Shown here: in pieces, positions 1-5,449 of the stretch | Layout: each line of letters begins with the position of its first letter | Position numbering within the stretch: position 1 is the first letter of the stretch | Source of the DNA: Acidobacteriaceae bacterium | Lineage (GTDB): Bacteria; Acidobacteriota; Terriglobia; Terriglobales; Acidobacteriaceae | DNA: 5,449 nucleotides | Assembly (NCBI GenBank): GCA_030044455.1 | Contig: JASHVU010000114.1 | Coordinates: 1-5,449 of the forward strand | Reading direction: 5' to 3' | Position numbers and translations under genes: made by a program | Notes under the pieces: generated by a model | What the model was told of the DNA's origin: nothing | The model's input: only the letters and a program-made list of their open reading frames with translations | Database searches by the model: none

Positions 1-636
1 TGCGGAGCCCGATGACCAGTTGCCCAGCGCGACACCGGCCTTCTCCGCAACATCGGTAAATGTTCCATTGTGATTGTTGTGATAAAGCCGGTTCTTGCCG
101 TAGTTGCCCACAAATAAGTCGGGCCAGCCGTCGTTGTCGTAATCAGCTACAGAGCAGCCGTAGCCCCAGCGATCGTTCTGAACGCCCGCCTGCTTTGAGA
201 CATCGGTAAATGTTCCGTCGTGGTTGTTGTGGAAGAGCGCTGCATGCGGAGGCTCTTCTTTTCCATCCAGGGCGTCAAAGGTCGATCCATTCACCAGGTA
301 GATGTCGAGCCATCCGTCATGGTCGTAGTCGATCAAACACACGCCCGAGCCGTTGGTCTCTACGATGAAGTTCTTTTCGGGTGACCCCATCTTGTGCCGC
401 CAGCCCGACAGGCCGGCCTGCTTGGTGACGTCCTGAAAGATTACCGGGCCCGAATCGACAAATCCGCCCGCGGTGATGGGCCGATTCTGCTGGTCGTAAA
501 CCGGCGCCGCGGCGACGCCCGATGAAATGCCTCCCATGCCTCCCTGTTGCGGCTTCGGTTGATCCTGCTGTCCGCGGCAAACGCCGCATATCAATAAACT
601 GAATAAAGCCGCAATCAGAATTCCACGAGACCGCAA
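1..636 (-). CDS. Secreted FG-GAP/VCBS repeat protein, CRTAC1-like (N-terminal 212 residues, cut by the window edge)
   Basis: The reverse strand reads open from the left edge to a TTG at 636-634, which I take as the start. The N-terminus MRSRGILIAALFSLLICG is a typical Sec signal (basic n-region, then a hydrophobic core), with cleavage probably just before QQDQ. A Gly/Pro/Gln-rich spacer follows (about residues 24-45). Next come three related blocks ending in the pattern F-x-D-V-x-x-x-A-G (about 67-76, 135-152, 185-202). Two calcium-binding type loops with the pattern DxDxDGxxD are visible at residues 103-111 (DYDHDGWLD) and 165-173 (DYDNDGWPD). These are hallmarks of FG-GAP/VCBS propeller blades as found in CRTAC1/ASPIC-UnbV proteins, which are usually about 500-600 residues or longer, so more than half lies outside the window. 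The protein should fold into an extracytoplasmic beta-propeller. Its ligand is unknown, and the family assignment is firmer than any function. It is divergent from the symporter operon. Confidence 0.9.
   Translation of the reverse strand, partial: MRSRGILIAALFSLLICGVCRGQQDQPKPQQGGMGGISSGVAAAPVYDQQNRPITAGGFVDSGPVIFQDVTKQAGLSGWRHKMGSPEKNFIVETNGSGVCLIDYDHDGWLDIYLVNGSTFDALDGKEEPPHAALFHNNHDGTFTDVSKQAGVQNDRWGYGCSVADYDNDGWPDLFVGNYGKNRLYHNNHNGTFTDVAEKAGVALGNWSSGSA
50..216 (-). repeat. 150-bp-period internal repeat of the FG-GAP gene
   Basis: A 17-bp word is identical at 50-66 and 200-216, exactly 150 bp (50 codons) apart, with further similarity beyond it. It encodes the repeated NGTFTDV/DGTFTDV segment of successive propeller blades. 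This is ordinary intragenic blade duplication, not a mobile or regulatory repeat. Confidence 0.7.
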
Positions 637-644
637 ATCGATTG

Positions 645-650
645 CCCTCC
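645..650 (-). promoter_or_regulatory. Shine-Dalgarno (GGAGGG) deciding a TTG start for the FG-GAP gene
   Basis: Read on the minus strand, GGAGGG lies 8 nt before the TTG at 636. No in-frame ATG exists near the signal peptide. The only other nearby candidate, a GTG at 654-652, has no purine-rich site in front of it, and choosing it would put the GGAGGG inside the coding region. The TTG start also gives the best signal peptide (basic residues directly followed by the hydrophobic core). Confidence 0.7.
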
Positions 651-820
651 GCACACGACAGTTTAGTCTATTGAGCGCCTTACTCCGGGTGCTCGGAAAC
701 AGCGACCGTGCTGCACGATCACTCCAATCAACTCTCTACGCCCTTTATGATGGTTGGAATCAGGCCCGCAAGTCCGCCTCGGCCCGGCCGCATTTGCCGA
801 GAAGCCCGGGACCCTGTTTT

Positions 821-824
821 GAGG
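821..824 (+). promoter_or_regulatory. Ribosome binding site (GAGG) of the symporter gene
   Basis: GAGG lies 7 nt before the ATG at 832. This supports that ATG over upstream alternatives and gives a short cytoplasmic or periplasmic leader before the first membrane segment. Confidence 0.6.
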
Positions 825-831
825 TTCGCCG

Positions 832-2337
832 ATGCTCGCTTTGTCAGTACCCAGACCGCCGGTGCGCCTCTTCGATCTTGCCCTGGTGGCCGTCTATCTG
901 GCGGCAACGACCTTCATCGGCCTGCGCTTCAGCAAATCAAGCCGGCGCTCGATGCGCTCTTATTTCCTGGCCGACCGCAAAGTTCCCTGGTGGGCAATCG
1001 CACTTTCCATCGTGGCCGCCGAAACCAGCGTGCTGACCATCATCAGCGTTCCCGGCCTGGCCTTCACCGGAGATTTTGGCTTCCTCCAGATCGCGCTCGG
1101 TTATCTCCTTGGCCGCATCATCATCTGCGTCCTCTTTCTGCCGCGCTACATTCGCTCCGATTTGCTTACTGCCTATCAATTCATCGCTTCGCGTTTCGGT
1201 CAGCGCCTGCAAAGCTCGACTGCGTTACTCTTTCTTTTACTCCGCGCGGGAGCCGAGGGCGTCCGCGTCTTTGCCGTAGCCATCGTGGTCAGCACTGCCT
1301 TCGGCACACCCGATATCGTCTCCATTGCGATTCTCTCCGCGCTCACGCTCCTCTACACATTTCAAGGCGGCATGGCTGCCGTCATCTGGACCGACGTTGC
1401 GCAGATGGCTCTTTACGCTCTCGGTTCCTTTGTCGCCCTGGCCACCATCTGCTCCCGTATTCCTGGCGGCTGGCCGGCTCTTCTCGCCGGCGCTTCGGCC
1501 GCTCACAAACTCACCTTCCTGCATTTCTCCTGGGCGCTCGGCCAGAGCTACACCTTCCAGGCCGGGCTCATCGGCGGATGCTTTCTCACCCTGGCCAGCC
1601 ACGGAACCGACCAGCTCATGGTGCAGCGCCTGCTCGCCGCACGGAATCTGCGCGACTCTCAAGTTGCTCTGCTGGTGAGCGGAGCGATCGTGTTTCTTCA
1701 GTTCACCCTCTTCCTTATGATCGGCGCCGGACTTTTTGTCTACTACGGCGGAAATGCCCCAATGGCCTCGCCCGATCGCGTCTTTCCCGACTTCATCGCG
1801 CACGAGATGCCCATGGGAATCTCCGGTCTTATGATCGCTGCAATTCTGGCGGCGGCCATGTCAAACCTCAGCGCCTCACTCAACTCGCTGGCCGCCACTT
1901 CAATGATCGATCTTTACATTCCCCATCACCCTGGGCTGAAAGAGCAGGAACGGATAAGGCTCTCACGGTTGATCACCATCGGCTGGTCAGTTGTACTATT
2001 TGCCCTCGCCCTGCTATCGCGACGAGGCGGGCATGTGGTTGAAGTCGGCCTGTCCATTGCCTCCGCTCTCTCCGGCGCCATGCTCGGGGTCTTTCTTCTG
2101 GGAGCATTGAGTCGCCGCACGACTGAAAATGGCGCCATGGCCGGCATGCTGGCCGGAGTCGCGGTCAATCTTCTTTTGTGGCTGCAGCCTCACGACCTCA
2201 ATGTCTCACTCCTCGGCATCCCCTTCACACTGCCAAAAATCGCGTGGACATGGTGGGTCCTCGTCGGATCGGTCCTCACCTTTGTGGTTGGATACTTCGC
2301 AAGTTTGATTTCCCTTCGCCCCCCTGCATCCCGGTGA
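832..2337 (+). CDS. Sodium:solute symporter (SSS/SLC5 family), possible importer of amino sugars or muropeptide products
   Basis: This is a complete 501-residue polytopic inner-membrane protein, a normal length for the SSS family (LeuT fold, usually 13-14 helices). Hydrophobic segments fall at about residues 13-32, 53-74, 82-104, 130-155, 160-178, 183-206, 238-257, 277-304, 329-360, 378-396, 402-426, 433-452 and 472-495. Family marks are the YTFQGGMAA element at 175-183, which fits the SSS signature; the HGTDQLMVQR element at 257-266; and the sodium-site helix MSNLSASLNS at 343-352, followed by MIDLY. The second helix carries AAETSVLTIISVPG, as in a subgroup I associate from memory with Bacteroidota and Acidobacteriota. 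At the second serine/threonine of the usual sodium-binding pair, this protein has Asn345. The substrate cannot be read from the sequence. The downstream peptidoglycan-degrading fusion, 14 bp away, suggests N-acetylmuramic acid or a related cell-wall product. A different sugar or an organic acid remains possible. Confidence 0.93.
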   Translation: MLALSVPRPPVRLFDLALVAVYLAATTFIGLRFSKSSRRSMRSYFLADRKVPWWAIALSIVAAETSVLTIISVPGLAFTGDFGFLQIALGYLLGRIIICVLFLPRYIRSDLLTAYQFIASRFGQRLQSSTALLFLLLRAGAEGVRVFAVAIVVSTAFGTPDIVSIAILSALTLLYTFQGGMAAVIWTDVAQMALYALGSFVALATICSRIPGGWPALLAGASAAHKLTFLHFSWALGQSYTFQAGLIGGCFLTLASHGTDQLMVQRLLAARNLRDSQVALLVSGAIVFLQFTLFLMIGAGLFVYYGGNAPMASPDRVFPDFIAHEMPMGISGLMIAAILAAAMSNLSASLNSLAATSMIDLYIPHHPGLKEQERIRLSRLITIGWSVVLFALALLSRRGGHVVEVGLSIASALSGAMLGVFLLGALSRRTTENGAMAGMLAGVAVNLLLWLQPHDLNVSLLGIPFTLPKIAWTWWVLVGSVLTFVVGYFASLISLRPPASR

Positions 2338-2351
2338 GAGACAATTCATAT
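2333..2351 (+). promoter_or_regulatory. Coupled start region between symporter stop and hydrolase start
   Basis: The symporter TGA (2335-2337) is embedded in GGTGAGAG. The next gene can start at ATG 2352 (SD-like GGTGA 14 nt away, GAGAG 11 nt away, both long spacings). Alternatively it can start at an in-frame GTG at 2334 that overlaps the stop as GTGA. Either arrangement points to translational coupling. I prefer ATG 2352 because it starts a compact signal peptide (MRQRFPF plus hydrophobic core). The GTG start would add only six residues. Confidence 0.5.
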
Positions 2352-4757
2352 ATGCGCCAGCGCTTTCCCTTCGCAGCATTATTTCTTCTTTTCCCGCTCC
2401 TGGTACCCACGGCACATACCCAAACCAGCCTCGACACCATCGACTCCGTTGTCAACCACGCCGTCGACGACCACTTGTTCCCCGGAGCAGTGGTGGTCAT
2501 CGGCCACGATGGCAAGATCGTTTTTCGCAAAGCATACGGCATGCGCTCTCTGGAACCTGCTCGCGAACCCATGACCGTGGACACAATCTTCGACATGGCA
2601 TCGCTCACAAAGCCGACCATGACGGCCCTGGCGGTGATGCAGCTTTGCGATGAGGGCAAGCTCGATGTGAACGAAGCTGTCGCGAAATACATTCCCGAAT
2701 TCGCCGTCAACGGCAAGCAGTCCATCACCATCCGCCAGTTGCTCACCCACTATTCGGGACTTCCTCCGGATCTCGATCTCAAAGCGCAGTGGCAAGGCAA
2801 GCAGGAAGCCTTCAACCGCGCCTTCAACTCGGTCCTGGCCCACCCGCCCGGTGCACGCTTCCAATACAGCGATATCAATTACATCGTCCTCGGCGCGCTG
2901 GTTGAGCGAATTTCCGGGCTCACGCTGGATGAATACGCGCAGCGTTTCATTATCGGCCCGCTTGGCCTTGACCACTGCCGCTATCTGCCGCCGGAATCTT
3001 GGATCCCGCAGATCGCACCCACCCAATACGATGAAAACGGAAAGATGCTGCGCGGCACTGTGCATGATCCCACTGCGCGCCGCATGGGAGGGGTTGCCGG
3101 TCATGCGGGACTCTTCTGCTCTGCCGATGACGCTGCAGCTTACGCACAAAACCTGCTCGACAAACTTGCCGGACGCCCCAGTAAATTCCCATTGTCGCGC
3201 GCCATGCTCGAGAAGATGATTGTGCCTGAACAGCCGGCCACCGGAACGGCGCTGCGCGGCTTTGGCTGGGATATCGATTCCCCATACTCGAGCAACCGCG
3301 GCACGCTCTTCCCCGTTGGCTCATTCGGCCACACCGGGTTTACCGGCACATCGATGTGGATCGATCCGGTGAGCGACACCTACGTGATCGTGCTTACCAA
3401 CGCCGTACACCCCAACGGCGGCAAGAGCATCAACAGTGTTCGCTCCGAGGTGGCCGATGCAGCTGCGCGTGCTTTTGGAGTGATCCCCGACGGCGGCGCG
3501 CTGGCTGCGCACATCACCGGCTATAACGAATCTCTCAGCGGCTCAAGACGCTGGGCCGCCCGCAACGGCGAGGTGAAAACCGGAATCGACGTCCTTGAGG
3601 CGGATCACTTCAGCGAATTGGCCGAGCTTGCCAAAAGCCACGGCGGCAAGCTGCGGTTGGGGCTGCTCACCAATCAGACCGGCGTTGATGGCGCCGGCCG
3701 CCGCACCATCGATATTCTCTTCCACGAAGCTGCGGCGGCGGTTCCCGGCCTCACGCTCGAAACCCTCTTCTCTCCCGAACACGGAATCTCGGGATCTGCC
3801 GATCATCCTGGTATTGCCAACTCGACCGATACAGCCACCGGTCTGTCGGTGATCAGCCTCTACGGCAACTCGGACGCGGAAAGGCATCCGTCAATCGACA
3901 CTCTCAGCAAACTTGACGCGGTTGTCGTCGATCTGCAGGACGCAGGCGTGCGCTTTTACACCTACGAGACTGTGGTCCGCTATTTTCTTGAAGCGGCAGC
4001 GAAGACCGGAACCACGATCCTCATCCTCGACCGCCCCGACCCAATCAATGGATCTTTGGTGCAGGGGCCGCTCTCCGATCCTGGTACCGAGAGCTATGTC
4101 AATCCCATGCCGCTGCCCGTTCGCCACGGGATGACGCTGGGCGAGCTGGCGCGTTACTTCAATCAGCAGCTCCACCTGAATGCGCCGCTCACGGTAGTAC
4201 AAATGCAGGGCTGGCAGCGCGGAGACTGGTTCGATTCAACAGGCTTGGAATGGATCAATCCTTCACCCAATCTTCGCAATCTCGAAGAAGCCACCACTTA
4301 CCCCGCACTGGGATTGATTGAGACCACGAATGTGAGCGTTGGACGAGGCACCGACACGCCATTTCAGCTTCTCGGCGCACCCTGGATCGACAGCCTGGCG
4401 CTTGCGAAGTATCTCAATCACTTTGATCGCCCGGGCGTGCGATTCGTGCCGACAAGCTTTACTCCGCAATCCCCTTATCCCTACGCAGGCACACTCTGCC
4501 ATGGCGTGCAGGTGATCGTCACCGATCGCAACGTCTTCGACGCTCCCGAAACCGGCATCCTGATCGCCTCAGCACTTGAGCATCTTTTCGCCGGCAACTT
4601 CGACGTGAAGAAAATCAACACACTGCTCGCCAATCAGTCCGTTCTCACGGCACTCGAAAACGGCGACGATCCAGGCAAAATCGCTTCGGGTTGGGATGAA
4701 GCGCTTCACGCGTTCGAAGAGCAGCGGAAAAGCGCGCTGCTTTATCCGGAACGATGA
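2352..4757 (+). CDS. Exported bifunctional enzyme: AmiE-like serine hydrolase (beta-lactamase fold) fused to NamZ-like exo-beta-N-acetylmuramidase (DUF1343)
   Basis: 801 residues. Residues 1-23 form a Sec signal peptide, so the enzyme acts outside the cytoplasm. Residues ~27-380 form a class C beta-lactamase-like domain (PF00144): SLTK at 84-87 holds the SxxK nucleophile and base, YSD at 172-174 replaces YxN, HAGLF is at 251-255, and HTG at 327-329 replaces KTG. After a linker, residues ~408-800 match DUF1343/NamZ (GH171). Landmarks are VKTGIDVLEADHF (408-420), LGLLTNQTG (436-444), SPEHGISG (474-481; Glu476 is the best catalytic acid candidate), LQDAGVRFYTY (528-538), LDRPDPING (559-567) and TTNVSVGRGTDTPFQ (658-672). 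By family knowledge, B. subtilis AmiE removes the peptide from MurNAc, and NamZ then releases terminal MurNAc from the glycan end. Both domains look full length with motifs intact. The gene is the second of a two-gene operon behind an SSS transporter. The N-domain alone could also be an esterase or D,D-peptidase. Antibiotic resistance is unlikely. The DUF1343 assignment is very firm; AmiE activity is inferred. Confidence 0.93.
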   Translation: MRQRFPFAALFLLFPLLVPTAHTQTSLDTIDSVVNHAVDDHLFPGAVVVIGHDGKIVFRKAYGMRSLEPAREPMTVDTIFDMASLTKPTMTALAVMQLCDEGKLDVNEAVAKYIPEFAVNGKQSITIRQLLTHYSGLPPDLDLKAQWQGKQEAFNRAFNSVLAHPPGARFQYSDINYIVLGALVERISGLTLDEYAQRFIIGPLGLDHCRYLPPESWIPQIAPTQYDENGKMLRGTVHDPTARRMGGVAGHAGLFCSADDAAAYAQNLLDKLAGRPSKFPLSRAMLEKMIVPEQPATGTALRGFGWDIDSPYSSNRGTLFPVGSFGHTGFTGTSMWIDPVSDTYVIVLTNAVHPNGGKSINSVRSEVADAAARAFGVIPDGGALAAHITGYNESLSGSRRWAARNGEVKTGIDVLEADHFSELAELAKSHGGKLRLGLLTNQTGVDGAGRRTIDILFHEAAAAVPGLTLETLFSPEHGISGSADHPGIANSTDTATGLSVISLYGNSDAERHPSIDTLSKLDAVVVDLQDAGVRFYTYETVVRYFLEAAAKTGTTILILDRPDPINGSLVQGPLSDPGTESYVNPMPLPVRHGMTLGELARYFNQQLHLNAPLTVVQMQGWQRGDWFDSTGLEWINPSPNLRNLEEATTYPALGLIETTNVSVGRGTDTPFQLLGAPWIDSLALAKYLNHFDRPGVRFVPTSFTPQSPYPYAGTLCHGVQVIVTDRNVFDAPETGILIASALEHLFAGNFDVKKINTLLANQSVLTALENGDDPGKIASGWDEALHAFEEQRKSALLYPER

Positions 4758-4820
4758 AACGCCGATTTGCTGATGCAGAGATTCTGCGGCAATGACGGCG
4801 AGGGTGCCGAAAAAGGGTTC
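4758..4820. other. Short convergent intergenic gap without a clear terminator
   Basis: These 63 bp lie between two stop codons facing each other. There are two small hairpins: GCAGA/TCTGC (4775-4787, 3-nt loop) and CGGC/GCCG (4796-4809, 6-nt loop). Neither is followed by a T-run on the strand where it would be needed; the second has an A-run on its plus-strand 3' side, which on the minus strand places the T-run before the stem. I see nothing else here. Confidence 0.5.
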
Positions 4821-5449
4821 CTACAGGCCTTTGTCCGGCGCCTCCTCAAATCCCTTCAGGCTGAAGCTGGCCATTGTCGACGAGGACCCCTGGGTCACTT
4901 CGAACATGTAGCTCTTGTCGGCGTCTTCAAGTTTCAAACTCCGCGGAAACATATACAACGTCATCATGCCCGTTTTGCACGGACCGATTTCAGCCTTGTC
5001 GGGATGCACTTGTTGATGGCCGAACTTCAGGATCGCACTTTGAGTAGGCATCGGTTGAAACTGCCACCGCGTCTGTGCCTGCTCACTGCCAGCGCCCTGC
5101 CCCGAACCGGAACCACTGCTTGGCTGGCCACCGCCCATCTGCCCGCCACCCATCGCACCTCTTGCTCCGCCTCCGCGTGGGCCGCTGCCGCTGGCGCCGC
5201 CATGAACCTGCATCTGGACGCCAATGATGTAGTAGTCGTTCGCATATTTTTGAATCTCAGCGTTGAACTGATCAGACTCTGCTATTTTCAGCGCTTCGCG
5301 CATGATTGGCGCGCTCAGCCATCGGATCTGGAAGGTCATGATCGGCATGCTGGCTCCCATGCCACCCCCCATGCCGCCGCCTCCGCCTCGACCGCCTCCG
5401 CCTCCCATGCCGCCGCCACCGTAACCACCCCCACCGGGTCCTGCCGCCG
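4821..5449 (-). CDS. Glycine-rich protein of unknown function (C-terminal 208 residues, cut by the window edge)
   Basis: The frame ends at TAG (4823-4821) and stays open to the right edge. An ATG at 5408-5406 lies inside a glycine run that continues upstream in the same frame (AAGPGGGGYGGGG), so it is probably not the true start. The start and a likely signal peptide would lie outside the window. Counting from that Met, there is a Gly/Met/Arg block (1-18), an ordered segment with FQIRWLSAPIMREALKIAES and KYANDYYIIGVQMQV (26-68), a second Gly/Ser/Gln-rich block (70-110), and an ordered C-terminal domain (about 113-190). The C-terminal domain contains FQPMPTQSAILKFG, TGMMTLYMFPRSLKLEDA and MFEVTQGSSSTMASFSLKGFEE, with alternating hydrophobic residues suggesting beta-strands. 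There is one cysteine (Cys144). I do not recognise the family. The composition suggests an exported protein with flexible linkers. It is convergent with the hydrolase gene and not in its operon. Confidence 0.75.
   Translation of the reverse strand, partial: AAGPGGGGYGGGGMGGGGGRGGGGGMGGGMGASMPIMTFQIRWLSAPIMREALKIAESDQFNAEIQKYANDYYIIGVQMQVHGGASGSGPRGGGARGAMGGGQMGGGQPSSGSGSGQGAGSEQAQTRWQFQPMPTQSAILKFGHQQVHPDKAEIGPCKTGMMTLYMFPRSLKLEDADKSYMFEVTQGSSSTMASFSLKGFEEAPDKGL
5079..5201 (-). repeat. Second Gly/Ser/Gln-rich low-complexity tract inside the unknown protein
   Basis: This encodes about 41 residues of Gly, Ser, Gln, Arg and Met, including repeated MGGGQ units (MGGGQMGGGQ). It separates two ordered parts of the protein and looks like a flexible linker. 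Confidence 0.75.
5355..5447 (-). repeat. Low-complexity GGN-codon tract encoding a poly-glycine block
   Basis: On the minus strand this stretch is almost entirely GGN codons, interrupted by single Met, Arg, Tyr, Pro and Ala codons. It encodes the first glycine block of the unknown protein and probably continues past the edge. Such tracts often vary in length between strains and are prone to assembly or sequencing error. Confidence 0.75.

Larger units (their letters stand above)
637..831. promoter_or_regulatory. Divergent intergenic region with the promoters of the FG-GAP gene and of the symporter operon
   Basis: These 195 bp separate two divergent genes, so both promoters should lie here. 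On the plus strand TATGAT at 746-751 resembles a -10 hexamer, but nothing close to TTGACA sits 16-18 bp upstream. On the minus strand TAGACT, just upstream of the gene start (about 664-669), is a weaker -10 candidate, also without a good -35. An imperfect inverted repeat TCGGC/GCCGA (779-783 and 796-800, 12-nt loop) lies shortly before the symporter ribosome site. I see no clear operator, riboswitch or small gene. The region is assigned by geometry; the individual boxes are weak. Confidence 0.4.

Noticed and set aside
50..216. The 17-bp direct repeat as a mobile-element or regulatory repeat
   Set aside because: Both copies lie in frame in the FG-GAP gene and encode the same blade motif, so coding repetition explains them.
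317..589. ATG-initiated minus-strand frame over the FG-GAP gene
   Set aside because: Its Arg/Gly-rich product has no motif; the other minus-strand frame carries the signal peptide and DxDxDG repeats.
1237..1803. 188-codon minus-strand frame inside the symporter gene
   Set aside because: It is antisense to conserved SSS signatures (YTFQGGMAA and HGTDQLMVQR); composition is charged and low in motifs, typical of a shadow frame.
708..2042. Long open plus-strand frame (444 codons) overlapping the symporter gene
   Set aside because: It is an out-of-frame reading of the symporter gene; its product is rich in Arg, His, Ser and Pro with no membrane segments or known motifs, while the symporter frame has clear family signatures and an SD.
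2178..2351. Upstream ATG that would extend the hydrolase by 58 residues into the symporter gene
   Set aside because: It would overlap the symporter by about 160 bp and bury the signal peptide; the start at 2352 (or GTG 2334) is consistent with an exported enzyme.
2379..3149. 256-codon minus-strand frame inside the hydrolase gene
   Set aside because: It is antisense to the well-supported serine hydrolase domain, shows no recognisable motif, and is explained by codon bias in a GC-rich gene.
2352..3500. Antibiotic-resistance beta-lactamase
   Set aside because: The SxxK/YSD/HTG set shows the fold, but the fusion to a NamZ domain, the HTG in place of KTG and the transporter context fit a cell-wall or peptide hydrolase rather than a resistance enzyme.
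4775..4809. Rho-independent terminator(s) between the convergent genes
   Set aside because: The stems are only 4-5 bp and lack a T-run on the correct side, so the evidence is too weak to call either a terminator.

Overview
The window looks like chromosomal DNA of a Gram-negative soil-type bacterium, most likely an acidobacterium (Terriglobia-like). This is an inference from the moderately high GC content, the secreted CRTAC1-type FG-GAP protein, the large secreted serine hydrolase/DUF1343 protein and a glycine-rich secreted-type protein. No rRNA or marker gene is present to confirm it.

Layout from left to right. (1) Bases 1-636, minus strand: the N-terminal 212 residues of a secreted FG-GAP/VCBS beta-propeller protein of the CRTAC1 type, running off the left edge. 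It probably starts at a TTG codon that has a strong Shine-Dalgarno. (2) Bases 637-831: a 195-bp divergent intergenic region that must hold the promoters for both directions. (3) Bases 832-2337, plus strand: a complete 501-residue sodium:solute symporter (SSS family). (4) Bases 2352-4757, plus strand, only 14 bp downstream: an 801-residue exported protein that joins an AmiE-like serine hydrolase (beta-lactamase fold, PF00144) to a NamZ-like DUF1343 domain (exo-beta-N-acetylmuramidase, GH171). (5) Bases 4758-4820: a short convergent intergenic gap with no convincing terminator. (6) Bases 4821-5449, minus strand: the C-terminal part of a glycine-rich protein I do not recognise, running off the right edge.

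The most interesting unit is the two-gene operon at 832-4757. In Bacillus subtilis, AmiE (a beta-lactamase-fold MurNAc-L-Ala amidase) and NamZ (exo-muramidase) are separate secreted enzymes in the MurNAc recovery operon. Here the two activities appear to be fused in one exported polypeptide directly behind an ion-coupled solute transporter. The simplest model is a cell-wall scavenging or recycling module: the fusion strips the peptide from a terminal MurNAc and releases the sugar, and the symporter imports the product. The substrate assignment of the transporter is an inference from context. No murQ etherase, MurNAc kinase, nagZ or regulator is visible in the window, so the rest of the pathway would have to be elsewhere.
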